A DNA stretch of 64,000 nucleotides from Flavobacteriaceae bacterium (GCA_021647885.1 JAKITV010000002.1:124001-188000); one strand, 5' to 3'. Counted from the first letter of the stretch, positions 40,772 to 50,848 are shown. The notes: a model not told the origin generated them from the sequence alone. Numbers and translations are program-made.

Positions 40772-41776
40772 ATGATAGAAGATAATAGTACTGTTGATAT
40801 TAAAGCTATTAATGAAAAAATAGAAAAAGAAAGTGCTTTTGTTGATTTACTAACGTTGGAAATAAACAAAGTAATAGTAGGTCAAAAGCACATGGTAGAA
40901 CGTTTGCTTATTGGGTTGCTCGGTCAAGGACATATTTTGCTCGAAGGTGTTCCTGGTCTTGCAAAAACGCTTGCTATAAACTCACTTGCACAAGCAGTGG
41001 ATGGAAGTTTTAGCCGAATACAATTTACACCAGATTTATTACCTGCAGATGTTACAGGAACATTAATTTATAATATGAAGGAGAATGATTTCTCCATTAA
41101 AAAAGGACCCATTTTTGCAAATTTTGTTCTGGCAGATGAGATAAATAGAGCACCTGCCAAAGTGCAATCTGCATTACTGGAAGCCATGCAAGAAAAGCAA
41201 GTAACCATTGGCGATGAGACCTTTATACTAGACAAACCATTTTTGGTTATGGCTACTCAAAACCCAATAGAACAAGAAGGAACATATCCTTTGCCTGAGG
41301 CACAAATCGATCGTTTTATGTTAAAAACAGTTATCGATTATCCAAAGATGGATGAAGAGCAGCTTATTGTTCGTGCAAATTTAAAAGGAGGTTTCGAAAA
41401 AATCAATCCTGTTGTATCTGTTGAGCAAATTTTAAACGCTCAAAAGGCAGTTCGCGAAGTGTATATGGATGAAAAAATAGAAAAATATATTCTCGATATT
41501 ATTTTTGCAACACGTTATCCCGAAAAATATAAACTTCCCGATTTAAAACCTTTAATATCCTTTGGAGCTTCACCTCGTGGAAGTATTAATTTAGCCATGG
41601 CTGCAAAATGTTATGCCTTCATTAAAAGAAGAGGTTATGTAATTCCAGAAGATGTTCGTGCATTAGTTTACGATGTACTGCGTCACAGAATAGGAATTAC
41701 TTATGAAGCTGAAGCCGAAAATGTCACTTCCGAAGATATTATCAATAAGATTGTAAACGAGATAGAAGTACCATAG
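40772..41776 (+). CDS. MoxR family AAA ATPase
   Basis: GHILLEGVPGLAKTLAINSLAQ, FVLADEINRAPAKVQSALLEAMQEKQVTIG, MATQNPIEQEGTYPLPEAQIDRF. Confidence 0.95.
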   Translation: MIEDNSTVDIKAINEKIEKESAFVDLLTLEINKVIVGQKHMVERLLIGLLGQGHILLEGVPGLAKTLAINSLAQAVDGSFSRIQFTPDLLPADVTGTLIYNMKENDFSIKKGPIFANFVLADEINRAPAKVQSALLEAMQEKQVTIGDETFILDKPFLVMATQNPIEQEGTYPLPEAQIDRFMLKTVIDYPKMDEEQLIVRANLKGGFEKINPVVSVEQILNAQKAVREVYMDEKIEKYILDIIFATRYPEKYKLPDLKPLISFGASPRGSINLAMAAKCYAFIKRRGYVIPEDVRALVYDVLRHRIGITYEAEAENVTSEDIINKIVNEIEVP

Positions 41777-41866
41777 GATTTCTGATTTTAGAATGACGAA
41801 TATCGATTTTAGATTTCAATAATTTCAGAAATCGTAAATCATAAATCTACAATCGTAAATTGAACA

Positions 41867-42733
41867 ATGGACACCAAAGAATTACTAAAAAAAGTACGCA
41901 AAATAGAGATCAAGACACGTCGTTTGTCCGATCATATTTTTGGAGGCGAATACCATTCCACCTTCAAAGGACGCGGTATGACTTTTAGTGAAGTACGTCA
42001 GTATCAATATGGAGATGATGTTCGTAATATCGATTGGAATGTAACTGCACGCTATCAAGAACCGTTTATAAAAGTTTTTGAAGAAGAACGTGAACTTACC
42101 ATGATGTTAATGGCAGATGTTTCTGGTAGTGAGTTTTTTGGAACCGAAAGCCAATTTAAAAACGAAATTGTTACCGAAATTGCCGCAACACTTGCATTTT
42201 CGGCAACCCAAAATAATGACAAAATTGGATTAATCTTATTTTCGGATGAAGTAGAGCTTTATATTCCACCAAAAAAAGGAAGATCTCACGTACTTAGGAT
42301 TATTCGGGAATTGATTGAGTTTAAACCAAAAAGCAAACAAACTAATTTGGTTGAAGCGCTAAAGTTTTTATCTAATGTAATGAAGAAAAAAGCAATTGTT
42401 TTTGTGCTTTCCGACTTTATCACAGACGACTACAAGCAAACTCTTAAAATTGTTTCTAAAAAACATGACGTTACAGGAATTAGAGTTTACGATAAAGGCG
42501 AAGAATCTATTCCAAATTTAGGAATGGTGCAAATGCAAGATGAAGAATCTGGAGAGTTATTACTGGTAAATACTGCTTCTAAAAAAGTGAGGCTTAATTA
42601 TGGTAAATTCTATCGAGAGAAAGTAAATTATTATAAAGATAGTTTTGCAAAATCTGGAGCAGGAATTATTAATTGTCGCGTTGACGAAAGCTATGTAAGA
42701 AAATTATTAGGATATTTTAAACAAAGAGGATAA
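41867..42733 (+). CDS. DUF58 domain-containing protein
   Basis: FKGRGMTFSEVRQYQYGDDVRNIDWNVTARYQEPFIKVFEEERELTMMLMADVSGS. Confidence 0.94.
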   Translation: MDTKELLKKVRKIEIKTRRLSDHIFGGEYHSTFKGRGMTFSEVRQYQYGDDVRNIDWNVTARYQEPFIKVFEEERELTMMLMADVSGSEFFGTESQFKNEIVTEIAATLAFSATQNNDKIGLILFSDEVELYIPPKKGRSHVLRIIRELIEFKPKSKQTNLVEALKFLSNVMKKKAIVFVLSDFITDDYKQTLKIVSKKHDVTGIRVYDKGEESIPNLGMVQMQDEESGELLLVNTASKKVRLNYGKFYREKVNYYKDSFAKSGAGIINCRVDESYVRKLLGYFKQRG

Positions 42734-42735
42734 GC

Positions 42736-42777
42736 TGAATTATGAATTTTGAATTACGAATTTTGAATTACGAATTT
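42736..42777 (+). repeat. 14-bp tandem repeat, three copies
   Basis: TGAATTATGAATTT TGAATTACGAATTT TGAATTACGAATTT. Confidence 0.9.
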
Positions 42778-44427
42778 AGACAAACAAAGAAATTTGCACT
42801 GTCTTTTTTCTTTGTTCTATATTCTTTTTTCTCTTTTTCTCAAATAGCATCTTCAATAGATTCTACATCTATAAAAATTGGAGAACAGGTTACTTATAAA
42901 ATTGAGGTTGAAGTAGATTCAACAGACTTCGTTGTGTTTCCCGAAGGGCAAACATTTTTACCTTTAGAAGTAATAGAGTCTTATAAAGTTGATACGACAA
43001 AATTAAATGATAAATTCAACCTTATTAAAAAGTATGGATTAACACAATTCGATTCAGGGGTTTACACCATCCCAAGACAAAAAATAATAATTGGCACTAA
43101 AACATTCTTAACCGATTCTTTAAAAGTTGAGGTAAATAACATTGTTGTAGATACCACAAAACAAGGGTTATTCGATATAAAACCAATTATTGAAGTCGAT
43201 AAAAGTCCAAGCAATTGGTGGAAATACCTAATCTATACTTTGATAGTTTTGGCTATTATTGCCGGATTATTGTATTGGTTTATATGGAGAGAAAAACCGT
43301 TAACTAAAGAAGAAAAAATTGCGTTACTTCCACCTTATGAACGCGCCAAATTAGCCTTGCAGGAATTGGATAATTCTGAATTTTTACAAAATGAAGAAAT
43401 AAAGGAATATTATTCAGAGTTAACAGGAATTATAAGGAAATACCTTGACGAGAAAGTTTACGATCATGCTTTAGAAAGTACTACGGAAGAATTGATAAAC
43501 AGATTACATCTGTTAAAAGATGGTCAACAAATAGATTTAAGCAAAGAAGATATAAAGAGCATTGAAACTATTTTAAAACGTGCGGATTTAGTAAAATTCG
43601 CTAAATCCAAACCAGATATTGCACTTGCAGAATTAGATAGAAATACAATAGATTTAGAGATTGACCACGTAAAAGAATCACTTCCAGAACCAACCGAAGA
43701 AGAAAAACTGCTCAACCAAAAATATAAAGAAGAACAGGAACGAAAAAAGAAACGCAGAAAAATTATTATAACAATAATCGTTGCAGTATTTATATTGTTT
43801 GCTACACTTACTGGTTTTGTAATAAAATATGGTTTTGAGTATGTAAAAGATAGTATTATTGGTCATGAAAGCAAAGAGTTATTAGAGATTAAGGATTGGG
43901 TAACCAGCGAGTATGGAGCTCCGGGAATTACAATAACTACACCCAAAGTTCTCCAGCGTACTGAAGCTGAAATTCCAGAAGAATTAAAAGGTCAAGTTGA
44001 AGTTGCTATGTTTAGCTTTGGTGGTTTAAATTCAAATATTGATATTATAGTTGGCACCACTAAATTTAAAAACCAAGGACAGGAAAAAGGTCAAGATGGA
44101 GAAAAAGAAAATAAAATAGACTTAAATAAAGCAGCAGAAGGCAGCATAAAAATATTAGAAAGCAAAGGCGTAGAAAATATAATTGTTAAACAAGAACAGT
44201 TTATAACACCTAATGGCGCAGCAGGTTTAAAGACATATGGAACTGCAAGGTTTCCAACTGCAATTCCAGATAAATTTGAAAACGGTAACTATGTGTTACT
44301 CGGTTTTACTACCGAAAATATTTTACAAACCATTATGCTGACCTGGAAAGATAACGATGTGTATGCGGATCAAATAGTAGAACGAATATTAAATTCGATA
44401 GAATTAATTAAACTAGAAGAAGAATAG
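42742..44427 (+). CDS. Bat-operon membrane protein of unknown function (BatD-like N-terminal region)
   Basis: Signal-peptide-like FALSFFFVLYSFFSFSQ, extracellular beta region, TM helices; between DUF58 and batA. Start codon lies in a 14-bp tandem repeat. Confidence 0.75.
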   Translation: MNFELRILNYEFRQTKKFALSFFFVLYSFFSFSQIASSIDSTSIKIGEQVTYKIEVEVDSTDFVVFPEGQTFLPLEVIESYKVDTTKLNDKFNLIKKYGLTQFDSGVYTIPRQKIIIGTKTFLTDSLKVEVNNIVVDTTKQGLFDIKPIIEVDKSPSNWWKYLIYTLIVLAIIAGLLYWFIWREKPLTKEEKIALLPPYERAKLALQELDNSEFLQNEEIKEYYSELTGIIRKYLDEKVYDHALESTTEELINRLHLLKDGQQIDLSKEDIKSIETILKRADLVKFAKSKPDIALAELDRNTIDLEIDHVKESLPEPTEEEKLLNQKYKEEQERKKKRRKIIITIIVAVFILFATLTGFVIKYGFEYVKDSIIGHESKELLEIKDWVTSEYGAPGITITTPKVLQRTEAEIPEELKGQVEVAMFSFGGLNSNIDIIVGTTKFKNQGQEKGQDGEKENKIDLNKAAEGSIKILESKGVENIIVKQEQFITPNGAAGLKTYGTARFPTAIPDKFENGNYVLLGFTTENILQTIMLTWKDNDVYADQIVERILNSIELIKLEEE

Positions 44428-45432
44428 ATGTTTGAAGGCATAGAATTTATTAACAAACAAATGTTTTGGTTACTGTTATGTATTCCATTGGCTATTCTAT
44501 GGTATGTTTTGAAATATAAACAACAAACAGCAGCGTTTAAAATATCAAGTATTAAAGGGTTTAAAGCTGGCAATTCTTGGCTTCCAAAATTAAAACACTT
44601 AATGTTTGTTTTTCGATTATTGGCATTGGTATTAATTATTACAGCTTTAGCAAGACCTCAAACCGTAGATGTTTCAACTAAAACAAAGACCACAAGAGGT
44701 ATTGATATTGTAATGGCTATAGATGTTTCTGCAAGTATGTTGGCAAAAGATTTAAAACCGAATCGTCTTGAAGCACTAAAAAATGTAGCTGCCGAGTTTA
44801 TTAAAGGACGACCAAACGACAGAATAGGATTAGTAGAATACGCTGGAGAAAGTTATACTAAAACTCCAATCACAAGCGATAAGTCTATTGTTTTAAGGTC
44901 TTTAAGAGAGATAAAATACAATAATATAATTGAAGGCGGAACAGCAATTGGAATGGGTTTAGCCACTTCGGTTAACAGAATAAAAGATAGTAAAGCCAAA
45001 AGCAAAGTGATTATTTTACTAACCGATGGTGTAAACAATTCAGGGTTTATAGATCCAAATACAGCAAGCGAACTTGCAGTAGAATATGGAATTAAAACCT
45101 ACACAATCGGATTAGGAACTAATGGGATGGCTTTGTCTCCTATTGGTCTAAATCGTGATGGGAGTTTTGTGTATAGAAGAGTGAAAGTTGAAATTGATGA
45201 AGAATTGCTAAAAGAAATTGCTGAAGTTACTGGAGGACAATATTTTAGAGCAACTGATAATAAAAAATTAAAAGAAATTTATAAAGAAATAGATAAGTTA
45301 GAAAAAACAGATGTCGAAGAATTTAAATTTTATAATTACGAAGAAAAATTCCGTCCATTGGTTTTACTCGCAGGTCTATTTTTAATGTTAGAGTTGTTAT
45401 TAAGATTTACTGTATTTAGAAGTTTCATTTAA
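44428..45432 (+). CDS. batA: VWA domain protein BatA
   Basis: MIDAS-like DIVMAIDVSASMLAKDLKPNRLEALK, GGTAIGMGLATSV; TM helices at both ends. Confidence 0.92.
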   Translation: MFEGIEFINKQMFWLLLCIPLAILWYVLKYKQQTAAFKISSIKGFKAGNSWLPKLKHLMFVFRLLALVLIITALARPQTVDVSTKTKTTRGIDIVMAIDVSASMLAKDLKPNRLEALKNVAAEFIKGRPNDRIGLVEYAGESYTKTPITSDKSIVLRSLREIKYNNIIEGGTAIGMGLATSVNRIKDSKAKSKVIILLTDGVNNSGFIDPNTASELAVEYGIKTYTIGLGTNGMALSPIGLNRDGSFVYRRVKVEIDEELLKEIAEVTGGQYFRATDNKKLKEIYKEIDKLEKTDVEEFKFYNYEEKFRPLVLLAGLFLMLELLLRFTVFRSFI

Positions 45433-45605
45433 AATAAGAAAAGAGATAAAAGAATACAAAACAAAGATAAAACTTTGAATTTTGCTTTTAGAGTTATTTG
45501 TTAGAGTAAAAAAGTTGGAATTTAAAAAATGATATTAGTGAATTCGTGGCAAGGCAAAATAAGCAACAATAAAAAATAAGATTCCCACTTTCGTGGGAAA
45601 TAAAT

Positions 45606-46643
45606 ATGTATCAATTAGAAGAGAAAATATGGTTTTGGTTGTTACTGGTTATTCCAGTAATTATAGTATTATTTCTACTGCTTCAGTTATGGAAACGATA
45701 TGTTCAGAATAAATTTATTAGTAAACAATCTCTTAAAAAATTAAGTCCAAACCGATCTTTATTTAAACCAATATTAAAGCTTATTGTATTATGTTTAGCG
45801 TTTGCTAGTTTAATAATTGCATTAGTAAACCCTAAAATAGGCACAAAATTAGAAACCGTAAAACGAGAAGGTGTTGATATTGTCTTTGCAATCGATGTTT
45901 CTAAAAGCATGCTCGCCGAAGACATTGCACCAAACAGATTAGAAAAATCTAAACAATTAGTTACTCAAATTATAAACAATCTAGCGAGTGATAGAATTGG
46001 CATTATTGCTTATGCGGCAAAAGCATTTCCGCAATTGCCAATTACTACAGATTATGCAGCTGCTAAAATGTTTTTGCAAAGCATGGATACAGACATGCTA
46101 TCTTCACAGGGAACAGCTATTGATGAAGCTATACAATTGGCAAGAACTTATTACGATGACGAAGAACAAACAAATCGTGTGCTTATAATTATTTCTGATG
46201 GAGAAGACCATAATAACCTAGCTTCAAATGTAGCAGAACAAGCGAATGAAGAAGGTATTCGAATTTTTACGATAGGTGTGGGAGATATTAACGGAGGTCC
46301 AATACCAATAAAGCGTAATGGCATTGTGCTTAATTATAAAAAAGACAATCAAGGCGAAACAGTAATTACGCGATTAAATGAAGAAACCTTAAAAAACATT
46401 GCTGCTCAAGCCAATGGCTCATATATTAATGGCGCAAATACAAATCAGGTTGTAGAAGAAATTAGGGATATTTTAAACAAAATGGATAAAAAGGAATTTG
46501 AAGCCAAACAATTTGCAGAGTATAAAGATCAATTTCAATGGTTTCTTGCACTCGGTTTGTTCTTCTTGTTTATAGATATATTTTTATTAGAACGAAAAAC
46601 AGCATGGTTAAATAGGTTGAATTTATTTAACGAAAATTTATAA
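45606..46643 (+). CDS. batB: VWA domain protein BatB
   Basis: DIVFAIDVSKSMLAEDIAPNRLEKSKQL, GTAIDEAIQLAR; TM helices at both ends. Confidence 0.92.
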   Translation: MYQLEEKIWFWLLLVIPVIIVLFLLLQLWKRYVQNKFISKQSLKKLSPNRSLFKPILKLIVLCLAFASLIIALVNPKIGTKLETVKREGVDIVFAIDVSKSMLAEDIAPNRLEKSKQLVTQIINNLASDRIGIIAYAAKAFPQLPITTDYAAAKMFLQSMDTDMLSSQGTAIDEAIQLARTYYDDEEQTNRVLIIISDGEDHNNLASNVAEQANEEGIRIFTIGVGDINGGPIPIKRNGIVLNYKKDNQGETVITRLNEETLKNIAAQANGSYINGANTNQVVEEIRDILNKMDKKEFEAKQFAEYKDQFQWFLALGLFFLFIDIFLLERKTAWLNRLNLFNENL

Positions 46644-46760
46644 TTTCCGCGAAAGCGGAAACCTTATTAATTGAAACTAATAGAATAATACATAATTTTA
46701 TAAATTTTTTAACGAACAAAAATACAGGGTTTTATATCTTGGTATTTGGAATAATTTATA

Positions 46761-47576
46761 ATGAAACAAATAACAGCAATCATAATAATCTTAATAACAA
46801 GCTTTTCTTTTGCACAAGAAAAAGATAAAGCATTGCAAAAATCTAACGATTATGTTTATGATGGTAATGTTTTGGTGGATGAAGATTTTGTAGCTGCCGA
46901 AAAAGAATATAGAAAAGCCATTTCAAAAAAACCAAGTAATACTTCTGGAACATATAATTTAGGGAATGCTTACTATAAATCAGGTCTTTATAGTGAAGCC
47001 TTATTAAGACATATAGAAACGGCAAATTTAGCAACTACTAAACTAGAAAAACATCAAGCATTTCATAATATAGGTAATGCATTAATGCAGCAAAAACAAT
47101 GTAAGGAAGCTGTAGAAGCTTTTAAAAATGCATTACGGAATGATCCAACAGACGAAGAAACAAGATATAACCTTGTTTTAGCAAAAGAATGTGCAGAACA
47201 GCAAGGTGATGGTGGTGGAGGCGACGATAATAAAGAGAATCAAGACCAAAAAGATCAAGACAAAGAGAATGAAGATAAGAAAGAAGGCGACGATAAAAAA
47301 GATGAAAACAAGGGTAAAGGTGATGACAAAGAAGACAATAAAGATGGAGATGATAAAGAAGATAAAGACGGAAAGCCTAAAGATGAAAAGGGAGATAAAA
47401 AAGATGAAGGCTCTAAAAACGAAAAGAAAGATCAGCAACCTCAACCAGGAAAATTATCGCCTCAACAAGTTAAGAATTTACTAGAGGCAATGAATAACCA
47501 GGAAAAGAAAGTACAAGAAAAAATAAATGCCAAAAAGGTAAAAGGAGTAAAAGTAAAAACTGAAAAGGATTGGTAA
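46761..47576 (+). CDS. batC: TPR protein BatC with Lys/Asp/Glu-rich C-terminal region
   Basis: TPRs SGTYNLGNAYYKSGLYSEALL, AFHNIGNALMQQKQCKEAVEAFKNALRNDPTDEETRYNLVLAK. Confidence 0.87.
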   Translation: MKQITAIIIILITSFSFAQEKDKALQKSNDYVYDGNVLVDEDFVAAEKEYRKAISKKPSNTSGTYNLGNAYYKSGLYSEALLRHIETANLATTKLEKHQAFHNIGNALMQQKQCKEAVEAFKNALRNDPTDEETRYNLVLAKECAEQQGDGGGGDDNKENQDQKDQDKENEDKKEGDDKKDENKGKGDDKEDNKDGDDKEDKDGKPKDEKGDKKDEGSKNEKKDQQPQPGKLSPQQVKNLLEAMNNQEKKVQEKINAKKVKGVKVKTEKDW

Positions 47577-47638
47577 GTAGGTATATTTGTCATTTCTGCG
47601 AAGGTGGAAATCTCAATCATTGTTCATTATTTCAAAGA

Positions 47639-49408
47639 ATGAAACTCATAAAATACATATTATTATTTATTATACTTGTGCCAAGTTTAGCTTCAGCTCA
47701 AGTTACGTTTGAAGCAAAAGTAAGCAAGAAAAAACTAGGAATAAATGAGCGTCTTCGTATAGATTTTGTGATGAATAAAGATGGAGACAACTTCAATCCT
47801 CCTAGCTTCGAACATTTTACGGTTATTGGGCCTAATCAATCAATAAGTAATTCATGGGTTAATGGTATAAAATCATATTCTAAAACCTATAGTTATTTTT
47901 TAGTGCCAAAAAAGAGAGGCAAATTTACTATTACCCAAGCCACTATCGAAATTGAAGGAGAAACCTATAAAACTTTACCTGTTAGTGTTGAAGTTACAGC
48001 AGCAGTAGATAAACCTACAAATCCCAACGACCCAAACTATATTGTGTCAGAAAATATACATTTAGTTACAGAGATATCTAAAACCAATCCTTTTTTAAAC
48101 GAAGCCATAACTGTAGTTTACAAACTCTACGTTTCACCAAATGTTAGATTAAGCAATTTAAGAGAGCTTGATACGCCTAGGTATAATGATTTTTGGAGCC
48201 AAACCATTGGTATAAAAGAATTTAAATTAGAAAAAGGGACTTATAAAGGAGAAGATTATCATTATGTTGTGGTTCGCAAAATGGTGCTTTATCCACAAAA
48301 AACTGGGAAACTGGAACTAGAGCCTTTAACATTAAATATTTCAGTAGATGTGCCAACTAATAGGCGAGATTTTTTTGGTAGTCGAATTACGCAAACTGTC
48401 CATAAAACAGTTGCTACACCTAATAGAACGATAACTGTCAAGATGTTACCAGAAAATGGTAAACCAGATAATTTTACTGGAGCAGTAGGCGATTTTAGTT
48501 TTAAAGTTTACACTTCAAAAAATGAGTTAAAAGCTACTGAAGCATTACAAGCAACTATTGAAGTTTCTGGAAAGGGAAACCTTAAACTATTTAAACTTCC
48601 TAGATTAACACTTCCTAGCTCATTAGAAGTTTATGAGCCAGAATATGTTGAAAAAGTAAGCACTAATTTATCTGGTATGCAAGGCAGAATATCCGATTCT
48701 TATACTATCGTTCCTTCGTTTCAAGGTAAATATCCTATACCTAGTATTTCGTTTTCGTATTTCGATTTAAAATCGGAACGCTATAAAACCATATCATCAA
48801 AAGAATTGATTATAAACGTAACCGAAGGCCCAACAAACAGCAGCTTAAGTAATGAAAACAACTCTGCTTCAGTGAATAATAAAAAGCAGATTATTATATC
48901 TAACGAGCAATTCGCATCTTTTAAAACACAGCCTAATTTAGTTTCTATGCATACCAAACCTTTTTTTAAAACGAAGCTGTTTTGGACAGTATTATTGGCA
49001 CCATTTTTAGCAATTCCAATAGCAATTATAATAAGACGTAAAAAAGACGAAAGAGATAGCGATGTTGTTGGGCAGAAAGTGAGAAAAGCAAATAGATTAG
49101 CTCGTAAATACTTAAGTGAGGCAAAGAAATCTTTAGGTAACAAAACCGATTTTTATGATGCCTTGGAAAGAGCGCTTCATAATTATTTAAAAGCAAAGAT
49201 AAATATTGAAACCAGCGAATTCAGTAAAGATAAAATTCAAGAGTTACTAAAAGAAAAAGCGGTAAACGAAAATACTATTATAGAGTTTAATGGTTTATTG
49301 GAAAGTTGTGAGTTGGCAAGATATTCACCATTTACAAATGTGGAAATGCAGCAAGATTATGATAAGGCAGCAAAAGTAATTTCAACCATAGATAAACAAA
49401 TAAGATAA
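47639..49408 (+). CDS. batD: BatD family protein
   Basis: MKLIKYILLFIILVPSLASAQVTFEAKVSKKKLGINERLRIDFVMNKDGDNFNPPSFEHF; the longer ORF start reads through a REP-like element. Confidence 0.9.
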   Translation: MKLIKYILLFIILVPSLASAQVTFEAKVSKKKLGINERLRIDFVMNKDGDNFNPPSFEHFTVIGPNQSISNSWVNGIKSYSKTYSYFLVPKKRGKFTITQATIEIEGETYKTLPVSVEVTAAVDKPTNPNDPNYIVSENIHLVTEISKTNPFLNEAITVVYKLYVSPNVRLSNLRELDTPRYNDFWSQTIGIKEFKLEKGTYKGEDYHYVVVRKMVLYPQKTGKLELEPLTLNISVDVPTNRRDFFGSRITQTVHKTVATPNRTITVKMLPENGKPDNFTGAVGDFSFKVYTSKNELKATEALQATIEVSGKGNLKLFKLPRLTLPSSLEVYEPEYVEKVSTNLSGMQGRISDSYTIVPSFQGKYPIPSISFSYFDLKSERYKTISSKELIINVTEGPTNSSLSNENNSASVNNKKQIIISNEQFASFKTQPNLVSMHTKPFFKTKLFWTVLLAPFLAIPIAIIIRRKKDERDSDVVGQKVRKANRLARKYLSEAKKSLGNKTDFYDALERALHNYLKAKINIETSEFSKDKIQELLKEKAVNENTIIEFNGLLESCELARYSPFTNVEMQQDYDKAAKVISTIDKQIR

Positions 49409-49412
49409 TTTT

Positions 49413-49449
49413 ATTCCTGCGAATCCCGATAGCTATCGGGAAGGAATCT
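49413..49449. repeat. REP-like imperfect palindrome
   Basis: ATTCCTGCGAATCCCGATAGCTATCGGGAAGGAATCT; same family as 2379-2415 and sharing TCCCGATAGCTATCGGGA with 33908-33925. Confidence 0.75.
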
Positions 49450-49488
49450 TTTGAAGCGTATTACATTTTGAAGATAGTTAACGATTAT

Positions 49489-49581
49489 ATGAAACGAGCA
49501 TGCTAAAATGTTTATCACCTAAGGAAATGATTAATAGCGAACAGCATGTGACCAATAAAAAACAATAAATATAAACACATG
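49489..49581 (+). promoter_or_regulatory. Leader element copy A (mini-ORF plus CATGTG...CACATG start-codon stem)
   Basis: ATGAAACGAGCATGCTAAAATGTTTATCACC...AGCGAACAGCATGTG-25 nt-CACATG; close match to two other copies in the window. Confidence 0.7.
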
Positions 49582-50331
49582 AAAAAAATAATTTACATAT
49601 TAACATTACTGATAAGCACTTTTACAATTGCTCAAAACAACGAGCTATTTGCAAAAGGAAATAGTTTATATAACGACGGAAAATATCAAGATGCCATAAA
49701 TATTTATGAACGTATTTTAGACACCAAAAATCATTCTGCCGAACTTTATTTTAATCTGGCAAATGCCTACTATAAACTTAACAGGATAGCACCAAGTGTG
49801 TACTATTACGAAAAGGCATTACAATTATCGCCAAACGATAAAGACATAAAAAACAACTTGGCCTTTGCTAAAAACATGACTATTGATGCTATTGAAGTCA
49901 TACCAGAAATGGGCTTTTCTAAAATAACCAATAGTATTATTAATAAGTTTAGTTTTGATGTTTGGGCAATGCTTTCAGTCGCTTTTGTAGTGTTATTTGC
50001 GATTTTATTTTTAACCTATTATTTTTCATATACTACAAACAAAAAGAGACTGGCTTTTTTAAGCAGTAATCTGTCTTTATTGTTGGTTTTAATTACATTA
50101 GTGTTTGCTTTTCAAAAATATGATTTCGACAAAAAAAACAAACCAGCAATAATTTTTGCTCATGAAAGCGAAATAAAAAGCGAACCTAATTTAAGAAGCG
50201 AGATTGCTTTTAAACTTCACGAAGGCACTAAAGTTCAAGTTATTGAAATCTACAACGAAAATTGGACTAAAATTAAATTAACAGATGGCAAAACAGGCTG
50301 GATACCTTCTCAAGACATCAAAGAACTGTAG
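49579..50331 (+). CDS. batE: TPR and SH3 domain protein BatE
   Basis: TPR AELYFNLANAYYKLNRIAPSVYYYEKALQLSPNDKDIKNNLAFAK; two TMs; C-terminal SH3-like LTDGKTGWIPSQDIKEL. Confidence 0.9.
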   Translation: MKKIIYILTLLISTFTIAQNNELFAKGNSLYNDGKYQDAINIYERILDTKNHSAELYFNLANAYYKLNRIAPSVYYYEKALQLSPNDKDIKNNLAFAKNMTIDAIEVIPEMGFSKITNSIINKFSFDVWAMLSVAFVVLFAILFLTYYFSYTTNKKRLAFLSSNLSLLLVLITLVFAFQKYDFDKKNKPAIIFAHESEIKSEPNLRSEIAFKLHEGTKVQVIEIYNENWTKIKLTDGKTGWIPSQDIKEL

Positions 50332-50353
50332 CGAAAAACTATAAGAATTAAAT

Positions 50354-50848
50354 TTATTTTTCCTCTTCTTCTTTAATTATACTAGGAAAAATAAAAGGCG
50401 CAATCGATTTTATAGGATTGTAAAGTATCGAACTTTTTATTTCATGCTCTTCAACTAAAGGAAGTGTATTGTTCAATCTGTTAAAAACAATTAAGATAAT
50501 ACTTAAAATCAATCCGATTTTTAAAGCACCAAAAACACCACCAAGAAGTTTGTTTAAAATCCCAAGTGCAGCAAAATCTGCAAGTTTAGTTAATGCTTTT
50601 CCAGCCATAGCAATTGCAATTACTATAATTATAAATGTAATGGCAAATGCAGTAATATTTATGTACTGCTCATCCCACTCAACACGACTTTCTAAAAATT
50701 CGGCAACAAAATCACTAAAGTGTATAGCACCATAAATACCAAGAATTAATGCAACAATTGAAGCGACTTCTACAAAAAGCCCTTTCATTAAACCGCGAAC
50801 AAGACCAAACAAAATCAATGCGCCTAAAACAATATCTAAAACATTCAT
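50354..50848 (-). CDS. CvpA family protein
   Basis: VLDIVLGALILFGLVRGLMKGLFVEVASIVALILGIYGA; four TMs. Confidence 0.92.
   Translation of the reverse strand: MNVLDIVLGALILFGLVRGLMKGLFVEVASIVALILGIYGAIHFSDFVAEFLESRVEWDEQYINITAFAITFIIIVIAIAMAGKALTKLADFAALGILNKLLGGVFGALKIGLILSIILIVFNRLNNTLPLVEEHEIKSSILYNPIKSIAPFIFPSIIKEEEEK

Noticed and set aside
42736-42777. CRISPR-like short repeats
   Set aside because: Units are contiguous 14-bp tandem copies with no spacers; no cas genes in the window.
47178-47444. 88-aa hydrophobic antisense ORF and 97-aa +frame ORF (47191-47484) within batC
   Set aside because: Artefacts of the A-rich low-complexity D/K/E tract read in other frames.
47570-47638. Extended N-terminus of the BatD ORF (MVSRYICHFCEGGNLNHCSLFQR)
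   Set aside because: Encoded by a REP-like element; a signal peptide starts at the internal ATG at 47639.
48781-49143. 120-aa antisense ORF
   Set aside because: Fully inside batD; shadow ORF.
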